Made by a program: the position numbers and the translations under genes. 64,000 nt of DNA from a virus. This document shows, in pieces, positions 49,426-57,240 of this stretch (positions within the stretch are counted from its first letter, which is position 1; every line of letters begins with the position of its first letter). The notes under the pieces were generated by a model. The model was not told the DNA's origin. It searched no databases and saw only the letters and a program-made list of their open reading frames with translations. Location of the stretch: the IMG/VR virus record IMGVR_UViG_3300012000_002412, positions 101,276-165,275 of that record; one strand, given 5' to 3'.

Positions 49426-50588
49426 CAATCATCGATTGTAATAATTTTTACGTCTCTTGTGAAAGGTTATTTAATCCCTCTCTTAAATCAAAGCCAACAG
49501 TAGTTCTTTCAAACAACGATGGTTGTGTTATTGCTAGAAGCCAGGAGGTTAAAGATATGGGTGTTAAAATGGGACAACCTGTCTTTAAACTAGAACAATC
49601 AGTTAAAGAAAAAATGCACAAGTTTTCTTCTAATTATGTGCTTTATGGTGATATCTCTGATAGAATTTCAAATATCCTAAAAAGATTTTGCGATAGAGTA
49701 GAAGTTTATTCCATTGATGAGTCATTTTTAGACCTTAGTGATATACCGGACTCCGAGATAGTCGACTATTTACAAATCATTAAATCCGAGGTGCTTAGAC
49801 TAACTGGAATTCCGGTATCTATTGGAGTGGGTCCAAATAAAACAATTGCTAAGTTGATGAATTATGTTGCAAAGAAAGATTCAAAGTGGGCCGGTGTTTG
49901 TTCTTATTGGACTGGTCCAAACATTGATGATTTAGACATTGAAGATGTTTGGGGAATCGGCAGGAAGTGGAAAAAAAAGTTAAATTCAATTGGTGTTGAT
50001 TATATAGGGCAATTTAAGGAAATGTCACCATATCAAGTAAAAATGATGTTTACCGTAGTCGGATATAGAACCTGGATGGAGCTACATGGGAGTTTTGTTT
50101 ATGACATTGAAACTAAATTCAAAAAACCTAAAGTGGTTACTTCTTCTAGGAGTTTTGGTAGAACCGTTTGGCAAAAAACACAAGTCCAAGATGCCATTTG
50201 GAATTTTATAGAAGACGCTTCGTCTAAGTTAAAATCTGAGCAGTTAAAAAGTAAAACTGTTTTAATTTTTGCAACAACCAACCGTTTTGAAGATGATTAT
50301 TTTGTTTGGTCAAAAAAAATACAATTATTCGAACCATCGAATGATATTCAAAATATTTGGAACGAAATATTTGACCTACTTGAAGAAATTCCAACTAAAC
50401 TTTGGGCTAAGGCAGGAGTTATGTTTTTTGATTTGGTTCCAGAAAACTTCCATTCGCCTAAATTATTTAACGAACAATTTAGTCAAAAACAAAAACCCGA
50501 AATTAAAAACCAAATGTGGATGACACGCCGCGATTTTCTTTCAAAAAATTGGACTACTGATTGGAGTGATGTCCCTAAGTTAAATTAA
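49407..50588 (+). CDS. umuC: Y-family DNA polymerase V subunit UmuC
   Basis: A translesion polymerase that copies past UV and other lesions. Motifs: [20 protein letters not shown] (first metal Asp), [20 protein letters not shown], the catalytic [11 protein letters not shown], and [32 protein letters not shown] is the helix-hairpin-helix. The end ([11 protein letters not shown]) matches UmuC tails. The ATG at 49407, overlapping umuD by 19 bases, is preferred to one 24 bases upstream. At 393 aa it is slightly shorter than the E. coli protein (422). Confidence 0.95.
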   Translation: MPVKKIAIIDCNNFYVSCERLFNPSLKSKPTVVLSNNDGCVIARSQEVKDMGVKMGQPVFKLEQSVKEKMHKFSSNYVLYGDISDRISNILKRFCDRVEVYSIDESFLDLSDIPDSEIVDYLQIIKSEVLRLTGIPVSIGVGPNKTIAKLMNYVAKKDSKWAGVCSYWTGPNIDDLDIEDVWGIGRKWKKKLNSIGVDYIGQFKEMSPYQVKMMFTVVGYRTWMELHGSFVYDIETKFKKPKVVTSSRSFGRTVWQKTQVQDAIWNFIEDASSKLKSEQLKSKTVLIFATTNRFEDDYFVWSKKIQLFEPSNDIQNIWNEIFDLLEEIPTKLWAKAGVMFFDLVPENFHSPKLFNEQFSQKQKPEIKNQMWMTRRDFLSKNWTTDWSDVPKLN

Positions 50589-50602
50589 TCTATATTTTAG
50601 AA

Positions 50603-50614
50603 TTAATATATAAT
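50603..50614 (+). promoter_or_regulatory. late-type promoter box
   Basis: TTAATATATAAT, 3 bases before the ATG at 50618. Confidence 0.5.
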
Positions 50615-50617
50615 TCT

Positions 50618-50959
50618 ATGAGAAGAATTAAATATTTTTTAGAATTTGTTAGAGAAAGCCAAATCTCAGATACAAAATCTGAATTTCTACCAGAATGGAC
50701 TTATGATGGTTTATCAAAGCAGCTGAGATGTAGTTTAGATGAGGTCAAAAATTTTGAGACGTGGTTAAAAACAAAAATAAATCCGGGTAAATCCTTTTTT
50801 GGCTCTCTTGTTAATAGATACGATAGGAGTCGTCCGGTGATGAAAGAAAAAGAAATTTTTGACAAAATCGAAACACTTGATGATTATTATCACATGTGGC
50901 TGGATTATAACAGTGAAAAAGATAGCACGCCAGTAAATCACGGTGATGATGAACTGTGA
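50618..50959 (+). CDS. targeting-peptide (CTS) cargo protein, 113 aa
   Basis: MRRIKYFLEFVRE is the shared peptide (YFLEFVRE). The mature part is helical and charged (DGLSKQLRCSLDEVKNFETW, LDDYYHMWLDYNSEKDS). No family recognised. It is convergent with the acetyltransferase gene, 6 bases away. Confidence 0.7.
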   Translation: MRRIKYFLEFVRESQISDTKSEFLPEWTYDGLSKQLRCSLDEVKNFETWLKTKINPGKSFFGSLVNRYDRSRPVMKEKEIFDKIETLDDYYHMWLDYNSEKDSTPVNHGDDEL

Positions 50960-50965
50960 TTTATT

Positions 50966-51328
50966 TTACCAACTTTGACTTTTATTTTTTACAACTTTGA
51001 AAAGCGCCTTTTCAATGTTATACCCATTATTGATAAAGTATTTTAGACTATCGACATTACAGTGTGCATAAATATTTTTATCCGAGTCCCAAATTTTGGA
51101 TTCTCTGTAATTCCAAAGTAATTTATAGATACCTCTTCCTCGCCAATCGTCGTGAACATAGGCATGACAGAGATAAATAACTTTCTCCTGTTCAACATAA
51201 GATACAACTCCAACGAGTTTATCTTTGATGATACAACCAAAGTAAACAGCATTTTTGTCTAGGAGATCCGGTTTAATTTGACCAAATGCTTCTTCAACCT
51301 TTTCATAACTTACTTTTGTTATTTCCAT
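50966..51328 (-). CDS. GNAT-family N-acetyltransferase, 120 aa
   Basis: The acetyl-CoA-binding motif A is IYLCHAYVHDDWRGRGIYKL (R-G-x-G-I/L). Before it stands the usual beta hairpin (YFGCIIKDKLVGVVSYVEQE), and after it YFINNGYNIEKALFKVVK as motif B. It is short for the family but keeps the core. The substrate is unknown; in phages such enzymes may modify host proteins or antibiotics. Confidence 0.82.
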   Translation of the reverse strand: MEITKVSYEKVEEAFGQIKPDLLDKNAVYFGCIIKDKLVGVVSYVEQEKVIYLCHAYVHDDWRGRGIYKLLWNYRESKIWDSDKNIYAHCNVDSLKYFINNGYNIEKALFKVVKNKSQSW

Positions 51329-51358
51329 AAGTTGTTATACTATTTTAGATTTATAAGT

Positions 51359-53053
51359 TTAGAGTATGATAATCTTTTTGCATTTTCCGGTTTCAACTAA
51401 TTTAAGAAAATAAACTCCAGAGTGTAATCTGATATTTTCAGATACTTTTTTAGCCGATTTAGTCAAAACCAACCTACCATTTTCATCTACAATCAACCAA
51501 TCTTTAGTGGAATCATTTACAACTGTTATGTCACCAAAACTGGGATTTGGATAAACGTTAATCAACTGGATTTCTGATACACCCACCTCTAAAGTAGAAT
51601 CGCTTAGTGCCGGCCAGTCAGCTGGGTTGTCAATTAGAGAAGGTAGCGTATCTAAAACTGGTGGATAAACCGTTTGTAAATAGACTACAGTGTCAATTTG
51701 GCAACCGTGAGCGTCTTCTAAAGTAATATGGTAGTAACCAGAGTCTAAATTGGAGTTTTGTAAACCAGTCATTCCATTAGACCAGGAGGTGACTACAGGT
51801 TGTTGTAGACCAGATGGATTAATTAAAATTTGACCTGCTGACTGAGTCCAACTGGTGGATATTTGAATGTTTGTTTGTGAAAATTGTGAAGCCGCTAAAA
51901 CGGCTGCTGCGCTGTTTAGCCTGCCGGAGCCAAGTAGACCTAAGTATGATGTGTTATTTGGATAGATATCTACACTGGTCGATTTTAGTATAAATTCAAT
52001 ATCATAATTAGTGAGACACGGATTTTTAGTCAACATAAGAGCAATTGTTCCGGTAACAAAAGGAGCCGCATAAGAAGTACCTGAAGACTCGATATACCAG
52101 CCGGATACTGGACAAATCGGCACATCGTATCCTGGAGCTACTAAATCTACAGTTAAATTGTGTTGATGTGTAGATGTGGTATCACCGGATATTGTTTCGT
52201 GGTTATCAGTTTTTCCAATTGAACTTACGCTAAAAACTTGAGCATAAGAGGCAGGGTAAACCGCAGCTCCTGCCCAGCCGCAAGTGTTTCCGTTACCGGC
52301 AGCTGCTACTAAAAATGTTCCTAAAGACCAGACTTCATCAATTACATCTTTTTCATATTGATTGAAAAAACAGCCCGAAGTCCAACTAATGTTTACTACA
52401 TCAACGCCATCATAGGCCGCTTGTAAAATTCCGTTATAGTTCATGTTATAAAAGTTGATACTTGAGTTAAAACCAATAGAACTTAGCCCGATGCCGTTGT
52501 CAGTATTTCCGGCAGCAATTACAGAAACAGCATTTCCGTGAGAAGTAGTTTGGGTATTGTTCTGGTCCCAATATAAAACTTTACCGACTAACTCTTCATG
52601 TGTCACATCTATATTTTGATCAGAAATGCCAATTTTGAAACTAGCACTGCCTTTGGTTATATGCCAAGCTTGATTAGAGCCAATTAAGTCGACTGCCCAG
52701 TTTGAACCAGAAAATAAGTTCCAATCGTTGGGAGTGTAGAGTGGTTGATAATTTGGTGATAATTGAGCCGAGTCTGATCCAACAACGCGATTAATTGACG
52801 ATTGTAAATCTTTGATATCACATTGACAACTTATTTCCCAGATAGTAGATAGTTTTTTTGATTTTGCCACAGGCAAAGCTTTTTTAATGTCTGTGATTTG
52901 ATATTGTTGAATGGAATTATCGATGATTGAATCTTGAAAAGACCATTTTTGATTTATAAATTTTGGCTCATTTTCTAATCTTATCCAGATGGATTTTTGA
53001 CAAAATAAATTGAACGAGATTAATAGAATTATTAAAAGTGATAAATTTTTCAT
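51359..53053 (-). CDS. secreted subtilisin-like protease (S8) with T9SS type A sorting domain
   Basis: Residues 1-19 are a signal peptide (LSLLIILLISFNLFCQ). Residues 20-115 are a probable propeptide. The S8 catalytic domain has Asp145 (IGISDQNID), His172 (SHGNAVSVIAAG), the oxyanion Asn254 (AAAGNGN) and Ser327 (ESSGTSYAAPFVTGT). An Ig-like part (about 395-470) follows, and the last 75 residues (INVYPNPSFGDITV, GVYFLKLVETGK) are a T9SS type A C-terminal domain. The protein should cross the outer membrane by the host's T9SS and stay at the surface. Such a gene is remarkable in a phage. Confidence 0.9.
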   Translation of the reverse strand: MKNLSLLIILLISFNLFCQKSIWIRLENEPKFINQKWSFQDSIIDNSIQQYQITDIKKALPVAKSKKLSTIWEISCQCDIKDLQSSINRVVGSDSAQLSPNYQPLYTPNDWNLFSGSNWAVDLIGSNQAWHITKGSASFKIGISDQNIDVTHEELVGKVLYWDQNNTQTTSHGNAVSVIAAGNTDNGIGLSSIGFNSSINFYNMNYNGILQAAYDGVDVVNISWTSGCFFNQYEKDVIDEVWSLGTFLVAAAGNGNTCGWAGAAVYPASYAQVFSVSSIGKTDNHETISGDTTSTHQHNLTVDLVAPGYDVPICPVSGWYIESSGTSYAAPFVTGTIALMLTKNPCLTNYDIEFILKSTSVDIYPNNTSYLGLLGSGRLNSAAAVLAASQFSQTNIQISTSWTQSAGQILINPSGLQQPVVTSWSNGMTGLQNSNLDSGYYHITLEDAHGCQIDTVVYLQTVYPPVLDTLPSLIDNPADWPALSDSTLEVGVSEIQLINVYPNPSFGDITVVNDSTKDWLIVDENGRLVLTKSAKKVSENIRLHSGVYFLKLVETGKCKKIIIL

Positions 53054-53066
53054 TGGGTTTTTTTTA

Positions 53067-53080
53067 TTTTATATATAAAT
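53067..53080 (-). promoter_or_regulatory. late-type promoter box
   Basis: ATTTATATATAAAA on the minus strand, 13 bases before the ATG at 53053. Confidence 0.45.
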
Positions 53081-53242
53081 CAAATTTCGCGGAGATGTTT
53101 GTGTTTATTGAGTTTTAGAGAAATTACACAGATATACATAGCATTAAATAAGTAAAAATACTTAATTAGGATTTTAAAAATAATAGATAATAAACACGAC
53201 TAAAAAAATATAAACATTTCTCTATTTTCAAATAAAAACCGT

Positions 53243-53818
53243 ATGAAAAAAATATTATTTATAATTTTAACTATTTCTAATTTCTGTTTCTCACAGAACA
53301 TATCAGAATACCAATTAATTGATTGGGAAAATAACCATAAACAATCATACAACAAGATTCAAAATGGTCAAGCAGAGCTAAAAAAAGACAAAGAAAACTA
53401 TCAATTATTTACTACTAATTCAAAAGTGAATCAATTGGTTTGTGATTCAATTGATAATTTAAGATTAAGATTGGGACTAAGACCAGGATCAATTAGTTAT
53501 CAAACAAATTGGGTTAATGGACTTACCCTCGACTTTTGTGAAATGTTCTCGGATTCCCTAAATCAACCGGTAATACTTAGGGTAAAAAATTCAGGTGATA
53601 GGTGCAAAGTTTGCGCCAAATCGATATTTGACGTACTTAAAAAAGACTCCAGTATTTCATCAATCATTAAAAACAAGAGACTAAAAAAATACTCTACTCT
53701 TTATTTTCAATCAAGCTTAGATGGCGAGTGGTCTTCTTCATTTATCATTTTTTGCTATAAGATGAGATGGCGAAAAACCGAGATTATTGGGTATGAATTA
53801 CCAGATGATTTAAGATAG
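53243..53818 (+). CDS. secreted protein of unknown function, 191 aa
   Basis: The N-terminus KKILFIILTISNFCFSQNIS is a signal peptide with a typical Bacteroidetes FSQ cut site. The mature part has CxxC-like Cys pairs (DRCKVCAKSIFD) and a Trp/Ser-rich end. No family recognised. The 190 bases upstream hold no gene that I can see. It stands between the protease and a membrane protein gene, and may belong to a surface or lysis set. Confidence 0.7.
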   Translation: MKKILFIILTISNFCFSQNISEYQLIDWENNHKQSYNKIQNGQAELKKDKENYQLFTTNSKVNQLVCDSIDNLRLRLGLRPGSISYQTNWVNGLTLDFCEMFSDSLNQPVILRVKNSGDRCKVCAKSIFDVLKKDSSISSIIKNKRLKKYSTLYFQSSLDGEWSSSFIIFCYKMRWRKTEIIGYELPDDLR

Positions 53819-53819
53819 A

Positions 53820-54167
53820 TTAGAAAAAGAGAGAAATCCATTGAGCTGTTTTGTATCCAGCAAATGCTCCCAGTGCAGCAGACCCAGGAAGGATAATAAA
53901 TCGACCTAATCTTGTTTGGTATTTAGCCCTGTTGACAATATATGACATCAGACTATAGTAGACTAGAAAGTTAATAAAAACCATAACATCTAGCTCTTTA
54001 GAGATAAAAAGAACTATTGAGTTTCCAACAAAGCCCCAAAGAAAATTTGTGATAGTTTCTCTAATTAGTTCACCTGGTGTGGTAATTGCCCCATAGATAT
54101 TGATTTTTTTTTGTAAAATACCACTATCTTTGTTGACCTTACTTTCTTTTTCTGCTTTTTGTTTCAT
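53820..54167 (-). CDS. membrane protein, 115 aa
   Basis: The ATG at 54167 is preferred to a GTG 18 bases upstream. After a charged N-terminus come likely membrane segments near residues 45-60 (NFLWGFVGNSIVLFIS), 65-80 (VMVFINFLVYYSLM) and 93-112 (FIILPGSAALGAFAGYKTAQ). No family recognised. A role in superinfection immunity or lysis is possible, but nothing in the sequence shows it. Confidence 0.65.
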   Translation of the reverse strand: MKQKAEKESKVNKDSGILQKKINIYGAITTPGELIRETITNFLWGFVGNSIVLFISKELDVMVFINFLVYYSLMSYIVNRAKYQTRLGRFIILPGSAALGAFAGYKTAQWISLFF

Positions 54168-54207
54168 ATAATTTAATATCACCAAATGTGATTTTGTTTA
54201 ATCTATT

Positions 54208-54239
54208 TTTGGACAATTCTGATTAAATTACTATATTTG
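54208..54239 (+). promoter_or_regulatory. host-type promoter
   Basis: TTTG at 54208-54211, a 20-base spacer and TATATTTG at 54232-54239. The ATG at 54244 is 4 bases on. Confidence 0.7.
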
Positions 54240-54243
54240 TAGT

Positions 54244-54435
54244 ATGATAAAAAATTGTCAAGAGTGCCCCTATATTATTAGAAACCGTCATAATGATAAA
54301 TTTGTCGAGTTTGTAAATAAGTTGGGACTCAAACACAATTGTCATATGACACCGGGTGTCAAAGATTTTTGGAATATTAATAATAAAAAATGGGAATGTT
54401 ATGGTCGAAAGAGAGATAATTTACGGAGTTTGTGA
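54244..54435 (+). CDS. small cysteine-containing protein, 63 aa
   Basis: It begins with NCQECPYIIRNRHNDKFVEF, then a helix and HNCHMTPGVKDFW, and a late ECYGRK. The two Cys near the start with the later Cys/His residues could bind one zinc or an iron-sulphur cluster. It has a good promoter and leads a run of five overlapping plus-strand genes (54244-55930). No family recognised. Confidence 0.65.
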   Translation: MIKNCQECPYIIRNRHNDKFVEFVNKLGLKHNCHMTPGVKDFWNINNKKWECYGRKRDNLRSL

Positions 54436-54622
54436 TAAAACAGGAAAATGCGATTCATATTTTGGGTTCTTCAAAAATATCGAAGATGCCAAGCACGAAG
54501 TTGAGCTGCAGGCAAGTAGACTTAAAGAAGACTTGGGTATGATGGACATTCAAATCCAAAACGATAGAGCGCTATTTGATGATAAATTAGTAGTGGTAAT
54601 TCATAAATATGTATTGAGATGA
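54401..54622 (+). CDS. small hypothetical protein, 73 aa
   Basis: The ATG at 54401 overlaps the previous gene by 35 bases; an earlier in-frame start at 54356 is possible but less likely. The sequence (VEREIIYGVCDKTGKCDSYF, then a helix) is alpha/beta. No family recognised. Confidence 0.55.
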   Translation: MVEREIIYGVCDKTGKCDSYFGFFKNIEDAKHEVELQASRLKEDLGMMDIQIQNDRALFDDKLVVVIHKYVLR

Positions 54623-55065
54623 AAGAAATAGAAACAAAATTTGGAACCTATATAGAAAGAGAAAACGACCCTACAAAATTGACTGGTGATAAAATCAAGG
54701 TCTTTGTAGAGAGATTGAAAAAAATTGGAATTGAGGTTAAACTTGTGGGTAATTTCCCTTGGGTTTATATTGATGAGATCTGTGGTAAAAAAGTGGAAGA
54801 AAAATTTCGTGGAAATCATGGGTTTACTTTGATATTTCTTCCAGGTAGAAATGATAGTCCACCATCAGAGTTTACGGACATTACAGAAATATTCAAACTT
54901 ATACGAAAGTATAATAAAGAAGCGAAATTTAGACAAATTGAAAAGTTCAAAGCGCAGATTGAGATTTTGAATGAGATTAGAGGTGGATTTAATACGGATA
55001 ATAGATTTTATATTGATGATAAAATTGAACAACTTGAACAACAATTAAAAGAAATTAGAAAATGA
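54619..55065 (+). CDS. hypothetical protein, 148 aa
   Basis: An alpha/beta N-terminal part (KFGTYIERENDPTKLTGDKI, VERLKKIGIEVKLVGNFPWV) and a long C-terminal helix pair (FKAQIEILNEIRGGFNTDN, IEQLEQQLKEIRK). It overlaps both neighbours by 4 bases. No family recognised. Confidence 0.65.
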   Translation: MKEIETKFGTYIERENDPTKLTGDKIKVFVERLKKIGIEVKLVGNFPWVYIDEICGKKVEEKFRGNHGFTLIFLPGRNDSPPSEFTDITEIFKLIRKYNKEAKFRQIEKFKAQIEILNEIRGGFNTDNRFYIDDKIEQLEQQLKEIRK

Positions 55066-55424
55066 AAAATAATAAATTGTTCTTGGATGACATTAGAATT
55101 CCAAAGGAGGCAATTAATCTAGTTCCCAATGGGTTTAATGATTTTTATTTACAGAACGATTGGGATATCGTAAGAAACTACGACGAGTTTGTTTTACATA
55201 TAGAAATGAATGGAGTACCTGAGTTTGTATCATTTGATCATGACTTGGCTGATTTCCACTACAAATTGGAAAAAACTGGTCTTGACTGTGCAAAATTTCT
55301 TGTTGAATATTGCGCTGACGAAAATTTGCGATTGCCCCAATATCTGGTTCATTCGGCCAATCCGTCTGGAAAAGAAAATATTGAGAAGTTTTTAGAAAAC
55401 GCCAAAAAACATTTAAACATATAA
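55062..55424 (+). CDS. cyclic-phosphate processing receiver-like (cREC) protein, 120 aa
   Basis: The start LFLDDIRIPKEA has the paired acidic residues of receiver domains. VSFDHDLADF and the end LVHSANPSGKENIEKFLENA are hallmarks of the cyclic-phosphate processing receiver family, which replaces the phosphoacceptor set with a His/Asp pocket and has been linked to RNA-end repair by comparative genomics. It has no output domain. It may work with the RNA ligase and 2H protein of this phage; that link is inference. Confidence 0.75.
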   Translation: MKNNKLFLDDIRIPKEAINLVPNGFNDFYLQNDWDIVRNYDEFVLHIEMNGVPEFVSFDHDLADFHYKLEKTGLDCAKFLVEYCADENLRLPQYLVHSANPSGKENIEKFLENAKKHLNI

Positions 55425-55426
55425 AT

Positions 55427-55930
55427 ATGAATTTAGACAAATTAACAATCGGAGAACTTATTTCATTAAGAGATGAAGTTAATGGTAGAATATATGAATA
55501 CACCGATGGTTATTTATACATTTGTTCCGTTCGACAATTTGGAAGTGTTTGGGAAGAAAGACCAAGTAGTTTATGGTCTCTAAAGGAACTTTGCGATTCA
55601 TACAATGGTCACAACGGCATTGTCGATGTTTATACTAACAACGCTAATTTGAAATTTCCAGAAATGGAATTTTACAACTGGGGTGATGTTTTTTATATTA
55701 AATCAGAATATGATTATCGCGAGTGGATTAAATTTAGAAAAGAAAAAAAATTCATTGAAGATGTCACTCAAAGAGTTAATGAGTGGGAAGAGTGCAAAGA
55801 CAAACCATTAATGAGGCGACCTATGTTTGATCCCATCTGGACTAAAGAACAGGTCGAGGAGTTTACTAATGAGTTTAGGAGTAAGACTTGGGATTTCACC
55901 GAACCAATCAGTTTAAAGGTAGAAGATTAA
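55427..55930 (+). CDS. hypothetical protein, 167 aa
   Basis: A soluble protein rich in Trp and Glu (RQFGSVWEERPSSLWSLKEL, EWEECKDKPLMRRPMFDPIW). No recognised domain. It begins 2 bases after the cREC gene and ends one base before the uvrC ATG, so it belongs to the same operon. Confidence 0.65.
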   Translation: MNLDKLTIGELISLRDEVNGRIYEYTDGYLYICSVRQFGSVWEERPSSLWSLKELCDSYNGHNGIVDVYTNNANLKFPEMEFYNWGDVFYIKSEYDYREWIKFRKEKKFIEDVTQRVNEWEECKDKPLMRRPMFDPIWTKEQVEEFTNEFRSKTWDFTEPISLKVED

Positions 55931-55931
55931 A

Positions 55932-57200
55932 ATGAACATTAAAGATTTTTCGATTCCCAAAACCGCCGGTTGTTATCTTTTCAAAGATGACAGGGATCAA
56001 ATTATTTATGTTGGAAAATCTAAATTTCTACCTAAAAGAGTCACCAGTTACTTTCAAAAAAACCATACTTGTCAGAAAACAATAAAATTAGTCACTGAGA
56101 TTAATTCAGTTGATTTCATATCTACTGAATCTGAAAATGAGGCTCTTGTTTTAGAAGAAGATTTAATCAAACTCTATAAACCAAAGTGGAATATAAAAGG
56201 AAAAGACGATAGAACAATTAGAAGTCTTTTGCAATTAGGTGAAGGAGATTGGAAAAAAATTGATTTAGTTTTTCCCCACCAACAAATCACCGGTGAAATC
56301 TTAGCCGAGTTTACATCAGGTCAAGTGGCAAGAGAATGCCAAGATATATTAGGTCAGCTTTTTGTACTTCGCAGTTGTTCTTATAATTTGACTTTGGAAA
56401 ATATCGAGGCTAAAAAATTCAAACCGTGTTTAGACTATCATATTGGAAAATGCCAGGCTCCCTGCATTGGTTTAGCAAGTAGAATCGAATATTTAGACTC
56501 GATTAAGAGGATTAGAGAAATATTTAATTTTAATTTTAGCCCAGTTGAAAAGAAATTCAAAAAGCAAATGAAGTGGCACTCTGACAGATTAGAATTTGAA
56601 AAGGCAGCTGTTATTAAAAATAAACTGGAATTATTGGATAGACTAAAGGGTCTGATAAAGCCCCTTGAAGTAGTTAAAAAAAGAAAAACAGCCGATGATA
56701 TTAAACAAAAACTGGGCTTAAAATTTACACCAATTGTAATCGATGCTTTTGATAATTCACATACTTCTGGAGTTGATGTTGTTTGTGGTATGGTTAGATT
56801 TACCCTTTTTGAGGCCACAAAAAATGAATGGCGAAAGTTTAATATTAAAGAAGGTTCAGGAGCCGATGATTTACGCAGCTTCAGTGAAGTTTTAAGAAGG
56901 AGATTCAAAAGATTAATAGAAGAAAAACTCCAGATACCAAATTTAGTTATCATTGATGGTGGTAGAACCCAGTTATCGGTGGCTTTGGCTATTATTAAAG
57001 AATTTGATTTATCTGATAAATTAGATTTGATTTCGATATCAAAAGGAGTTGGTCATAAACCAAGAACTATACACCTAACTTCTGGTGAAGATGTCGAGAT
57101 TGATAAATTTTTCGAACTGGGTCATATTTCAAATGAAGTCCATCGATTCTCACTGCATACACATAGAGTTAAAAGGGGTAAGTCGCTATTTGGTAAGTAG
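55932..57200 (+). CDS. uvrC: short UvrC-type nuclease (no HhH domain)
   Basis: Residues 10-95 are the GIY-YIG domain that makes the 3' cut (TAGCYLFKDDRDQIIYVGKS). About 150-185 is the Cys-rich iron-sulphur-type region (CSYNLTLENIEAKKFKPCLD, CQAPC). A UVR-like helix pair lies at 205-240. The RNase H-like domain for the 5' cut has VIDAFDNSHTSG and LVIIDGGRTQLSVAL. At 422 aa it lacks the C-terminal helix-hairpin-helix pair of normal UvrC (about 600 aa). It may use host UvrAB, or act alone on the phage's behalf. The UVR-motif protein at 31814 may partner it. Confidence 0.88.
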   Translation: MNIKDFSIPKTAGCYLFKDDRDQIIYVGKSKFLPKRVTSYFQKNHTCQKTIKLVTEINSVDFISTESENEALVLEEDLIKLYKPKWNIKGKDDRTIRSLLQLGEGDWKKIDLVFPHQQITGEILAEFTSGQVARECQDILGQLFVLRSCSYNLTLENIEAKKFKPCLDYHIGKCQAPCIGLASRIEYLDSIKRIREIFNFNFSPVEKKFKKQMKWHSDRLEFEKAAVIKNKLELLDRLKGLIKPLEVVKKRKTADDIKQKLGLKFTPIVIDAFDNSHTSGVDVVCGMVRFTLFEATKNEWRKFNIKEGSGADDLRSFSEVLRRRFKRLIEEKLQIPNLVIIDGGRTQLSVALAIIKEFDLSDKLDLISISKGVGHKPRTIHLTSGEDVEIDKFFELGHISNEVHRFSLHTHRVKRGKSLFGK

Positions 57201-57224
57201 AAAATTCTATTTAATAATTAGAAA

Positions 57225-57235
57225 TTAATATATAC
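57225..57235 (+). promoter_or_regulatory. late-type promoter box
   Basis: TTAATATATAC, 5 bases before the ATG at 57241. Confidence 0.45.
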
Positions 57236-57240
57236 CAAAT

